A stretch of 64,000 nucleotides of DNA, from positions 39,740,658-39,804,657 of the forward strand of contig CM064433.1 in assembly GCA_032690845.1 (NCBI GenBank), given 5' to 3'. Of the stretch, positions 20,396 through 29,690 are shown piece by piece. The position numbers and the translations under genes are program-made. The DNA is from Eleusine coracana subsp. coracana. Lineage: Eukaryota; Streptophyta; Magnoliopsida; Poales; Poaceae. The first letter of the stretch is position 1. Every line of letters begins with the position of its first letter. The notes beneath the pieces were generated by a model. That model was not told where the DNA came from and ran no database searches. It saw only the letters and a list, made by a program, of their open reading frames with translations.

Positions 20396-20969
20396 CACTA
20401 CAGGAAACTGGTCGTTTGTCAAGTGTATTTTTTTACACTCGGCAAACTTGCTTGTTTGCCGAGTGTATTTCTTTACACTCAACAAACATGCCTGTTTGCT
20501 GAGTGTATTTCTTTACACTCGACAAACATGCCTGTTTGCCGAGCGTTTTCTTTTGGCACTCAACAAAACAATAATATATAGGAAATAAAAAACAAAGTGT
20601 AGACTCAATTGAGTGTGTAGTGTAATGGTAGTAGAGGAGATTATGCATAAGATGGAGGTCGTGGGTTGGAGTCCCACCGACGCGTCACGTGCGAAAAATG
20701 CCTCAACTTGGAACGTGTGAGAGGGAGGGTGGGCCTGGCCAATGGGAGGCTCACCGTATGAAAAAAGAAACCTTTTTACTATTTTTTGGTATTTCTTTTT
20801 CATTTTAAAAAATTATTTATAGAGTGTCTATTTCCATACTCATCAAAGTGTTTGCGGAGTGTACGATAAAAAACACTCGGTAAAGTCACTTTTGCTGATT
20901 TATTTTTTGCCGAGTGATATTTACCGTTGGCTACACTGGCACTCGATAAAGACACAGTTTCCAGTAGTG
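20396..20969. mobile_element. Non-autonomous CACTA element
   Basis: Left end CACTACAGGAAACTG and right end CAGTTTCCAGTAGTG are inverted repeats with one mismatch. The interior has CACTCGGCAAA-type repeats near both ends. The left end directly abuts the previous element, and the flanking triplets (GTG, AAC) do not match, so no target duplication is visible. It also carries tRNA-like boxes. Confidence 0.85.
20618..20674 (+). promoter_or_regulatory. tRNA-like A and B boxes in second CACTA element
   Basis: TAGTGTAATGG (20618-20628) and GGTTGGAGTCC (20664-20674), 46 bp apart. They follow GTGTAGACTCAATTGAG, homologous to the segment preceding the boxes in the neighbouring element, so the two box pairs share an origin. 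Confidence 0.45.
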
Positions 20970-21188
20970 AACGATCTGCTTTTCAGGCAAAATACACATT
21001 TGGTTTTGCTACCCCAGACGGTAGATGACGTCCAATGTATTCCTAGCAATTTGTGAACGGAGGAGGAATAGATTGATTTGTTTTTCAGACATTTACAATC
21101 AACCACGCATTGAACACAAAACATTATCTTGCTTGAACATTTCATATATTGAGAATAGTTATTACATAAGTAGCATCGACACAAAAAG
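20970..21188 (-). other. 3' flank of acidic-family gene 4
   Basis: Probable 3' untranslated region on the minus strand. No other feature. Confidence 0.4.
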
Positions 21189-21674
21189 CTAAATCTCCTC
21201 CCCAGCCTGTTCTTCCTCGTCGCTCTCGAAGAAATCAGAGTCCCGGTCGCTGAATTTCCACTCGGAGATAGGAAGTCCACCGGACAGATCAAGGTTGTCA
21301 AGCACATCCGCGAACTCCTCGTCCAGTGCCTTGCGGTGCTCTGCCCTGTACGTAGCCATCTCGTCATCCAGCAGGACTACGCCATTGTTGGCCTCGTACT
21401 GACTGCGCACCCACGCCTGGTGCTCCAGGAACGAGTCGCGCAGGTAGGGTGGGATCTGGTCCCTCTCCCTGGACAGAACGAACTGAACCTCCTCGTCCGG
21501 CAGGATCCAGAATCCATTCCCGGCCGCTGCCAATCCACCACCGGCAGCCACCTTCTCGCCCTCGGAGGTGCCGATCGCTACCGGAGCATCAGCTTCCTTG
21601 GAATCGGTAGCTGCGGTGCAGTTGGCATGGCGTGTCTTGTCAGAGCAGCCGGGAGAAGCCATGGCAGTTGGCAT
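21189..21674 (-). CDS. Acidic-family protein 4 (unknown function)
   Basis: Intronless 161-residue protein on the minus strand. The frame is open for 14 more codons to an ATG at 21716, but the ATG at 21674 (MPTAMASPGCS) aligns with MDTPTCSS of gene 3 and MPTPCSS of gene 1, so it is preferred. Motifs: LPDEEVQFVL (58-67), HQAWVR (85-90) and GVVLLDDEM (98-106), with acidic end DRDSDFFESDEEEQAGEEI. It is closest to gene 3. It faces away from the broken fifth copy across a 281-bp interval. Function unknown; the sequence looks intact. Confidence 0.75.
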   Translation of the reverse strand: MPTAMASPGCSDKTRHANCTAATDSKEADAPVAIGTSEGEKVAAGGGLAAAGNGFWILPDEEVQFVLSRERDQIPPYLRDSFLEHQAWVRSQYEANNGVVLLDDEMATYRAEHRKALDEEFADVLDNLDLSGGLPISEWKFSDRDSDFFESDEEEQAGEEI

Positions 21675-21955
21675 GGCGACTGCTTGTCGTGATCTCACGA
21701 TTTGTTTATACAGCATGTCTCCTGGTCGCGGTCTGTGTTTCGATTTACTCTTCTTTACCTAGAAGAGCGTACGTAAACAACTCGGAAAAGCAGAACAAGG
21801 AGCTATAGACGAGCCATACGGGACTCGTGAGCTGATTCGGATGAGGACTCGTGACAGAGCAGGACTGTCCGGCGTGCGTTTGCGTTTATATATATGCGTA
21901 TACACGCGCAGGTCTCGCACCCTTACCCGTAAAAATCGTACATTGGCAGTCATCA
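21675..21955. promoter_or_regulatory. Divergent promoter region of family genes 4 and 5
   Basis: Shared upstream region between the minus-strand gene 4 and plus-strand gene 5. A TATA run (TATATATAT, 21887-21895) lies 61 bp before the gene 5 ATG. GGACTCGTGA occurs twice within about 40 bp (near 21820 and 21845). CTATAG near 21802 could serve the minus strand. Confidence 0.45.
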
Positions 21956-22199
21956 TATGGCGACGACGGGCTGCTCCTACAAAGTCCCAGGGAAAGAAGG
22001 CTAACGCCTCTGAGCCCGAGGCAGTAAAACGCTCTGCTGACATGACACAGCCAGCTTTGGCCACAGAAGCAGAAGCTGCGGGAAGTGAGAACCTGACCCG
22101 GCTGTCGCCGGATCTCGTGGACTACATCCTGGCCTGGAAGCCAGCCACCACCCGGGACCCAGACGAGTACCACAACAGGATGATCAACGACCCCCGCAG
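21956..22199 (+). pseudogene. Acidic-family copy 5, 5' half (cut by CACTA)
   Basis: The ATG at 21956 reads MATTGCSYKVPGKEG then stops. The next frame continues as family-like sequence: TKSQGKKANASEPEAVKRSA and TRLSPDLVDYILAWKPA, the equivalent of the LPxxEVQxxL motif. The frame change near the N-terminus is a frameshift or marks an alternative start at 22041 (MTQPALATE). Coding similarity ends exactly where the CACTA terminus begins at 22200. The 3' half resumes at 25300. Confidence 0.7.
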
Positions 22200-23394
22200 C
22201 ACTATGTAAAAAAAGTATAAAAATAACACCTTAATTAGTGACACTTCTGAAGAGAAGCGTCACTAATCTCATAATAGTGACACGTAAAAACTGGACGTGT
22301 CACTACACTAAATTCCCTGGTCAAGACGCATCACTAATGATATCATAATAGTGACACTTCTATTCTGGATGCGTCACTAATATATAACCTCTTTAGTAAG
22401 TGACGCTTCTCAAAATCATGCGTCACCTATTACCAAATCCAGACCTCAAATTTTTATTAACTATCGCTCGGGCTCGCGTCCAACCCCGAGGGCCGAGGCC
22501 ACCCGCCTCCTTCCTCTTGCATCCGAGCCGCCGTGCTTTTCCCACCTCGACCCCTTCCTCTCACGCCCGAATCGCCGTGCGCCCACCCCACCTCGGCCCC
22601 TTCCTCCCGTGCCCGAGCCTCCTTGCCTCCCTGTCTCTTCTTCCCCGGTGCGTGACGCTCAATCCCCGCTGTCCTCCTTCCCCGCGGCGCAACCCTAGGC
22701 GGCTGGTCTCTACCTCTTACGGCTATCCTGAGCGGCGGAGGACGGGGTCCAGCGATGGCAAACTCCCTCCGCATGGATCTGACGAGCGCGCACTGGTCAG
22801 GTGCTAGAATATATACCAGCTTAACCCTAGCTGCTCTCTCCCTTTGCTTCTCGCCGCGCCACCGTCGCCCACTCCCCAGCTCGGCTCGCCCTCCCAGCAC
22901 CTCTGTCGTCGCCTTTGCCTCCGCGTGCCCACCTCTCCCTTTTCTTGCCTCCGTCGCCGCGTAGGAGAAGGGCGTCACCACCTCGGGCAGGGGCGGCCAG
23001 ATCTGCGTGCTTGAAGACCACAACGACTGGGAAGCTGGGCTCCTTCAAGCCAATGGCAAGGTGCGGCGCTCGGCCGTGGAACACGGCGTCGGCTGTTGAG
23101 TGCTACCAGCTCGGGTACGTTCCTGCTCTCTGCACTCCGCTGCGACCTCTCCACCCTGCCGGTCTTCACTCCCAGGACCATCGAGGTGAGCAATCGTCTC
23201 CTCTTTCCTGGTCCCTAGAAAAATTCCATGTGTTAGCTAGCTTGAGAAGGAGCAGATGCTATGGGAATCCCATGACCATCGAGGTGAGCACTCCCTATGC
23301 CAATGCCCATGCTCTGTTTGCCTGTAAATAAAACAGTAACTGAATGAGTGCTTGTTAATTGAGCACACCTCTTCTGTATCCTTCTTTTCGCCAG

Positions 23395-23450
23395 GTGGAT
23401 GCAATTCTGGACAAGAAAAACTTCACGTTGGAGGAGCTTCTTATAAATTT
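23395..23450 (+). pseudogene. Captured exon resembling SAPS/SIT4-associated protein
   Basis: Bounded by an acceptor (TTTTCGCCAG) and donor (GTAAGC). It reads VDAILDKKNFTLEELLIN. This resembles the conserved N-terminal segment of SIT4 phosphatase-associated (SAPS) family proteins; the sudden LLIN end suggests an internal deletion in the exon. It is carried inside the CACTA element, so it is a transduplicated fragment rather than a gene. The assignment is from memory of a short motif. Confidence 0.5.
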
Positions 23451-23599
23451 GTAAGCCCCTCATCTGTTTTCAAGCTTCTATGGTTTTCTCAAGTAGCATT
23501 GAACATTTTTAGTTTCCGACTTAGTGAGAATTAGCTGATAAGTGTGTCCTGCACAGAATAGAACCTTCATATTACGAGTAAGTAAGATAATAAAACCAT

Positions 23600-23632
23600 G
23601 CTTATTATATATATATATATATATATATATGT
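23600..23632. repeat. (TA)n microsatellite
   Basis: Long TA run within an intron-like part of the CACTA element. Confidence 0.8.
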
Positions 23633-24325
23633 CTACATCCATTAACTATCAGTCTGTTCAAAGTAGCATTCAGATGTTAACTCTTGGTGCTTCCTTGCTT
23701 AAGGATACAGAAGTATTGATCATCCTGTGGATCATTGCCAACTCTTATTAGAGTACAAAAGTAACATTGCAATCAGTGCCACTCTTATAATTTAGAAAGA
23801 TGAGATAGGGATACTAGTAAAGACACCAGGAAAAGCCTTGTTATAGTATAGAAGTAACTCCTAAGCATCATGTCAATCTAGTTAGATAATAAAACAATTA
23901 ACCTGTTCTGTTGCAATTTTTAATAAGGATTCAAGTTATCCTACTAAACTGTCCAGGCCTTTTATGTTCATCTCTGTTGCATGTTCCTTGTTCACCTAGT
24001 AAACTGTGGAAAACATAGATTTGTGTGTAGTGATTTTAACTGCGGAAGCCAATTTGTCTGAATGTAGCATACCATATTTCAGAAAAAGGAGCACATGTGG
24101 AGTGTTGATTTTAGTGTCGCTAGAACTAGAAATTCCTGAGCATTACAATACTAATTCCTAAGCATTGTAATACTAATTCCTAAGCATAATAATTCTAGCT
24201 TGCTGCACCATATGTTGTGTTATTAGGAGTCTGAGTTGATCAAGTTGTGCAGATATCTGCAGTAGTTGATTGTGGATCAGAGCTTGCTGCACCATATGCT
24301 CTGTTATTAGCAGTTGTTTTTGCAA

Positions 24326-24394
24326 GATTCAGACTTATATGATCCAGAAGAACTGCTAGATGTGATTGCAGCATCTGAGCTATGGCTGGAAAAG
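24326..24394 (+). pseudogene. Second captured exon-like block
   Basis: Twenty-three codons read DSDLYDPEELLDVIAASELW and LEK, after a TTTTTGCAAG acceptor-like site and before GTGATG. A further block near 24450-24580 has acceptor TGGTTTAG and a frame including RQRKEITEELFSYRSMIQTS. Both look exonic; I do not recognise the parent gene. Confidence 0.35.
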
Positions 24395-25299
24395 GTGATG
24401 CTTTAATTCGTCTTTGTCCTTGTTACAGTTCCATATTTGCCTGGTTTAGCAGCATTACAATGAAGTCTTATGCTCGGCAGAGGAAGGAAATTACAGAGGA
24501 ATTGTTCAGTTACAGGAGCATGATACAAACAAGTCTCCGGGACCAGTATTCTGCATATGAACACTGGGCCAAAATTGAGGTGCCAACTTATAATTCTGGC
24601 TGCAAGATGCATGCATATATGATGCTCTGTTCATGTTAATTTGATGTAGATATGATCAACTTGTAACATCTGAGTTGTTAGTTCAAGAGAATGACCTGTT
24701 CTATTGCATGCATAACATTGGCTGAGCTGCTTCTTTGCAATTATTTTATGCCTAATTATCATTGTTTGTGGCCTGGCAGAGGTACTCTTACTCTGCATCT
24801 TGTTCTCTTCTATTATTTCGATTCACTCATATTACCCTCTGTTCCTCGTTTGCTTGGTTTATGTGCACTATTTATCTTTGCTTGTTTTATTTCTTGTATA
24901 CTTGTTGAGAAAGGATTACAAAGGATAATGCATATTTGATTCAGTAGAGCTCTAATATCTTATATACTAGCTCGATGATGTATAAAATGGATAAAATAAG
25001 TGTATTGGTGATGCATATGAGATATATTCATACCCTCTTTCTTCTTTTTTTTGTTTTTTAATTTTGTCATTAGTGACGCGTTTTGCTCAAAACGCGTCAC
25101 TAATGATCTTCACATTGGTGGCGCGTCTTGAGCAAAATGCGTCACCAATGATTCCCACATTAGTGACGCGTCACTAATGAGAGAGTCATTAGTGACGCGT
25201 AAAATCTGCATCACTAATGACTGTACATTAGTGACGCGTTAAAAATGCGTCACTAATAACACTTACGAAGTGTCACTAAAGGCCTGTTTTTACATAGTG

Positions 25300-25609
25300 G
25301 TGCTTCCCCCAGGAGTACATCGACAAGGCCACCGCGATCCTGCGCAACCTCATCGAGACCACCAGGTGCACCAACGCCATGTTCAAGGAGTTTTAGGACC
25401 TGGCGCGCGCCCAGTTCGAGGCCAAGGGATGCGTCAAGGTCGATGACAACTACATAGCGCAGAGGGTCTTGCTCTGCCAAGCCTTGGCATAGGAACCTTC
25501 GGACGACGATGCGGCCATCGAGGGGCCCGTGTGGGAGGGAGACGAAGAGGATGATGGTGATGACAGCGCCATGGACAGCCAGAGGGAGGATGGCATCAGC
25601 TCCAACTGA
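25300..25609 (+). pseudogene. Acidic-family copy 5, 3' half
   Basis: Resumes in the family frame right after the CACTA end: FPQEYIDKATAILRNLIETT, then FKEF-stop-DLARAQFEAKG, VKVDDNYIAQR and, after a second stop, an acidic tail (EGDEEDDGDDS) to TGA at 25607. The two internal TAG codons (25393-25395 and 25489-25491) show that it decayed after, or in addition to, the insertion. DLARAQFEAKG...VKVDDNY matches DWVREQFEEKG...VEVPDEF of gene 2. Confidence 0.8.
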
Positions 25610-25789
25610 AGAGATGTTTGAACCCAACTGATCGAGATGATGCATGGTTCAACAGTTGTTTATTAGTTTATTACTAGTCCTTCAGCCCGTGTAAACGCAC
25701 ATGCTAGTAATCGTGGAGGATGCATGATTCTAACAATTTCAGTTACAACATTTAGGAGAAACTAAACTATAGAGTATTGTTTTACTATT

Positions 25790-25911
25790 ACATTTTGTTG
25801 GAAGAAAATTCATTAAATATTATAAAATATATCTTGTCATTAACTATAATACAACTACAATTTCTTTTTTATGATGTGGATGTTGAAGAAGATAAACATT
25901 TGACATCACTA
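25790..25911. repeat. Direct repeat copy 1
   Basis: 122 bp that is identical by eye to 26568-26721 except for a 32-bp segment absent here. The missing segment is bounded by TGG, consistent with microhomology deletion. Confidence 0.85.
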
Positions 25912-26567
25912 AATAACTATAATATTTCCCATCCAAACTATTTAACTGAAGATCAACAAATGACCTCCCTTTTTCTCTCCTCCTTGCTTGTCCCTCTGGC
26001 TCAACGCATTATATATCATATATTCTACTTTACGCATGGATGCACTCTTATCTACATATAACTACAGTATATTGCCATTATGCAATCTAAATCTAAAATA
26101 AGATAATGTTTATATTGAACTCACGGCGTTCTCTCTGGACTCAACATCAAGTATTTTGTATGGTCTAATACTTGTATTTAATACTACTATTATATAATAT
26201 GTTCATTTGATATCCTGTTAAATATCAAATAAAGTCCTATTTTGTCATTTTCAGATAATTAAAACGGTTCGATGCAAATAAGACATGGGAGTTTTTAAAA
26301 CCACAATAAAACAATTATATCCATGTATTCAAGCAAAATTTGGAATTATCGTAAGGAAATATTTATAGCTATCCTATACCAACAGATGTCTTCCACAAAC
26401 CCAATAAAAAATCAAATTGGTTTTGTAATTTTGATGAATGTGCAATAAAGTTCTTATTCTCTTTGATCTAAATGTCTAAAAGCTTTTATGCGTGTCTCCT
26501 ATTTTGTTTTCATTTTTTAATCAGAGTATAGTAGTGCAGGGTGTTTAATTTTGCTTTCTTTATCTCA

Positions 26568-26721
26568 ACATTTTGTTGGAAGAAAATTCATTAAATATTA
26601 TAAAATATATCTTGTCATTAACTATAATACAACTACAATTTCTTTTTTATGATGTGGTTGACAGATAGCACAAAATCGCATAAAATTGGATGTTGAAGAA
26701 GATAAACATTTGACATCACTA
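26568..26721. repeat. Direct repeat copy 2
   Basis: 154 bp, including 32 extra bases at 26658-26689 relative to copy 1. Otherwise no mismatch was seen, so the duplication is recent. Confidence 0.85.
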
Positions 26722-26727
26722 GCACTA

Positions 26728-26825
26728 ACATAGAGAGCCGAAAACATCCTATGCTAGAGCTTGAAGATCCCTAGCACTAACATGATCTTCAATCTCTAGC
26801 ATAGGATGTTTTCGGCTCTCTATGT
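26728..26825. repeat. Long perfect-arm hairpin
   Basis: The 32-bp arms 26728-26759 and 26794-26825 are perfect reverse complements. After one mismatch (26760/26793) they continue with 9-bp arms (26761-26769, 26784-26792) around a 14-nt loop. The 13-mer CTAGCACTAACAT occurs just before the hairpin (26719-26731) and again in the loop (26771-26783). Confidence 0.9.
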
Positions 26826-27478
26826 CCAGCGTTCGCATGGTCCTTCAATTGTCCTTTGCGTCGCTAAATCTAGGAAGCATACCGCACCTATGAAATGCTC
26901 ACTGCTAACTTGCTGCGGAAGAAGGCATTGTCAGAAAATATAGAAAACCTAAATTACCTCAAATATAGAAAGTTTGCAATCAAAACATGTTTTTTAGAGT
27001 AACTGTGAAAGCTGACAAACCTGTCAATGTAGTATATCATATCTTTGTTGTCATTCCTTGATGTGTATATATACCGCTAAAAATGAATCAACAATGTTCT
27101 TTCAGTAAATACATATCTATTAGACATGTGCTTTTTGTTTACTGATCTGCCAATGAAGATCAACTTGTGCCTTGCCTTTAATAGATATCTAGTAGATATA
27201 TATTCTTTATAGCTATGTCTGCATCCGATCAATTTTTAATGTGCTCTGCTTGCCTTCATCTTTCGCGTATGTCAAGTCAATCTTATGTTGCTATGTTGCT
27301 ATGCACATATTGCCTTTAATAGATTTCGAGCAAAAAGTCCATTTCTTATGTAGTCTTAGGTTGATTAAATGAAGATGAGTGGAATGGGATCAAGATGAAT
27401 TGATAACTTAATTAACTGCTTATTTATTATGAAACATTTCAGATAATAAAAGTCTGTGGTAGAAGGATAAAAGTCAGT

Positions 27479-28155
27479 ATGACCAAGAAAGTACCGAAAA
27501 GGGATTGCATAAAGTCGATACCAAAACGGAATTGCAACATTTTGATGAAGTTCAAGGCTATTCTGAGTGACTCTGTGTGGTTTGCTGTACGTCAAGTTCT
27601 GTTGTTTTACCCTAGAAAGGTAGAAGGCAAAGAGAAGGATGAACAATCAAAAGTCAGTTGGGTTGACCTTATTCACAGCAAGGAAAGCATTGGATTGGAG
27701 AAGCCAATCATCATGACACTCTTTGTTGGATTTATAAGTATCTGGGTGGCAGCTATCCTGCTAGCAACATTTGGCAAGGGAAGGCGGTGTATGTGTTTAG
27801 TTGGAGCGTTGACATACATCACCGTTATCTCAGTTATAGGCTTCATCGACTATATGCTGTATAAGACACTGCAGGAAAACATTATGTATGAAGCATTATT
27901 CATTCTACATTTCCTTGCAATGGTCTGCATAATCAGCTGGATATGGACGAAGTATGTCAGAGAGCCAAAATGGGAGCTTCCAAATTTTAAGGTAAATAAA
28001 CTAAACTATTATTGTTACTATTATTACTGTTCTAAAGAGAAAACTAATATGTTTTGCCATCACAGTCTACAGTTCACCGGATACGGAGTCAGCGTCACCA
28101 TAGCCAAGCAAAGGATCCCTTGCTAAATCCACTGCTAGCAGATGATCTGGTTTGA
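27479..28155 (+). CDS. Putative multi-pass membrane protein, two exons
   Basis: Exon 1 (27479-27991, 171 codons) and exon 2 (28066-28155) join across a 74-bp GT-AG intron (27992-28065) to give 200 residues ending LLNPLLADDLV-stop. Three hydrophobic helices are visible: IIMTLFVGFISIWVAAILLA, CMCLVGALTYITVISVIGFI and EALFILHFLAMVCIISWIW. The frame is open upstream to an acceptor at 27443, so the gene may have earlier exons; I could not find them. The family is not recognised. It may be the 3' part of a gene or a pseudogene. No signal peptide is seen at the chosen ATG. Confidence 0.45.
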
Positions 28156-29287
28156 TGAGTGAGAAGTGCAGTTAAAAAATGCTACATCTTGTCTTCTCCC
28201 CCGGTACGAATGCAAGTATTGATATCTTATTCATTCCTATAACAGAAATTGCAAATAAGACAATATTTCTGAGAATTCACAGAAGTGTTCCCATAGTTCT
28301 CTTTTCACAAACTTTATTTACAGTTGCAATCCCCTGCATTAATACATATGTTTTGATTGTTCATAAATTTGAGCTATCTGACAGTTAGTGAAACTGCAAT
28401 TCATATTACCAAACAATCTGTTTCATTGGAAATTTCAGTTGACTTTTAGAACTATATGTTGACTAAATTCATATGCAAAGGACTTCAAATCTGCATGTAA
28501 AAATAAACAGTTGTTTTTTTTTTCTTTTTGATAATTAACAGCTGATTTAAGAAGTTCTAGTAGAAGAATAGGCTGGTTGATAAATATCATATATACACAG
28601 ATTTCTAGAGTTGAGAAGGAGAAAACAAAAGAATGTGACCAAATGCAGACACTTGTCCCATTTGAATGTGAACTGAAGAGATAAATAATTCAAACCTGAA
28701 CATAACACGAATGGCATAGCTGGCCTTAATGGCAGCAATAGAACAAAGAATGAGCAGAGCACACTTGGACAAACTAAATTCAGATGTGGTCATAACAACG
28801 AAAACAGGGTTCCACATCAACTAACATGCTCTGCTGATTTTTCATTTTATCCTGGGAAGCATTAAGTATATTTGTCAGTATCCTGCTGCCTCCGCATTAA
28901 ATCAATTTTCACTGAGATCGAACCCTCCAGCCTTTATTTAACAACATGAAACGGCAGAGAAGCATACAACCAGTAAAACAAATGGCCGGGTAAGGGAGAA
29001 AACAAGGACAGTATGTCACTGAGGTCACCACTGCTGCCATTAGCACAGGATAGAGCCAAAATGATCATGTCAATAACTATACATCACGGTACTAGCTCAA
29101 ACAGACAGCAGCCATTAGCACAGAATAGTCAAGAGCCACCTAATCTAACACATGAACCTTTTCGAAATTCTTTCCTTGGGTTATGATGTTTCAAGACTTT
29201 GATCTGTCTATCATTAATTGTTAATAATTTTTACTGCTTAATTCATATAATCGGTGTTAACAAGTTGTGCTATGTGCTGAAATGCAG
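28156..29287. other. Intergenic DNA with a minus-strand hydrophobic frame
   Basis: No firm gene. A minus-strand frame at 28605-28820 (MMWNPVFVVMTTSEFSLSKC, then ALLILCSIAAIKASYAIRV) is hydrophobic and could be an exon, with a possible donor after VMF. It does not clearly match the neighbouring membrane protein. Confidence 0.35.
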
Positions 29288-29690
29288 GCATGTCCGCAAG
29301 CACTCAATTTATGCCTCGAACAAGATATGTTGTGGATCCAAATTGAGACAGACTCGGCTAATCTGGTATAAGCATTGAGACCTCTTTTGACCTATCTACG
29401 GGCGGTGTGATGTTCATGGAAACAAGAAACCTTGTTCTTCTTCACTTTGTTAGTGTTGAGTTTCTTTTTGATCCTAGTAGTTATAATTCGTGTGTACATG
29501 AACTAGCTCACAATGGTTTAAATATGGACCTGGATCAACAAGTCCCCTCCCAGCTTTTGTACCAAATTTGGTGGCCCCTGATCTTGCTGGGTAAGGTTGC
29601 TCGAATAAGAAGCAGCGAGCTTTTGAAATTGCCCATGACTAGCATGTTTTATGTCCGAGAAAAGTTGGCAATTGAGCCTATGTTCTAGCT
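29288..29690 (+). pseudogene. Plant RNase H-like (RVT_3-type) fragment
   Basis: After an AATGCAG acceptor the frame reads ACPQALNLCLEQDMLWIQIE and TDSANLV, then a TAA stop where the frame should continue (ALRPLL). A second frame at 29407-29688 contains CVHELAHNGLNMD. The order ETDS...HELA matches the RNase H-like domain found in many plant non-LTR and domesticated proteins. The stop and frameshift make it a pseudogene. Confidence 0.5.

Larger units (their letters stand above)
22200..25299. mobile_element. CACTA element with captured gene fragments
   Basis: Perfect 13-bp inverted termini: CACTATGTAAAAA (22200-22212) and TTTTTACATAGTG (25287-25299). Dense subterminal TAGTGACGCG/GCGTCACTA-type repeats lie within about 250 bp of both ends. 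3100 bp, no transposase. The interior has a GC-rich first third followed by exon-like pieces with splice sites (23395-23450, 24326-24394). The flanking triplets CAG and GTG do not form a target duplication, which may have decayed. It interrupts acidic-family copy 5. Confidence 0.88.
25610..27442. other. AT-rich DNA with duplication and hairpin
   Basis: No gene recognised. It contains the direct duplication 25790-25911/26568-26721 and the hairpin 26728-26825. It ends in a good splice acceptor (TTATGAAACATTTCAG, 27427-27442) leading into the membrane-protein frame. Confidence 0.45.

Noticed and set aside
22400..23331. Overlapping GC-rich frames of 70-188 codons in the 22200 CACTA element
   Set aside because: Open on both strands; only the short spliced block at 23395 has a protein-like match. 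Kept as part of the element.
22197..25302. Three-base target duplication for the 3.1-kb CACTA element
   Set aside because: Flanks are CAG and GTG; they do not match, so none is claimed although the termini are perfect.
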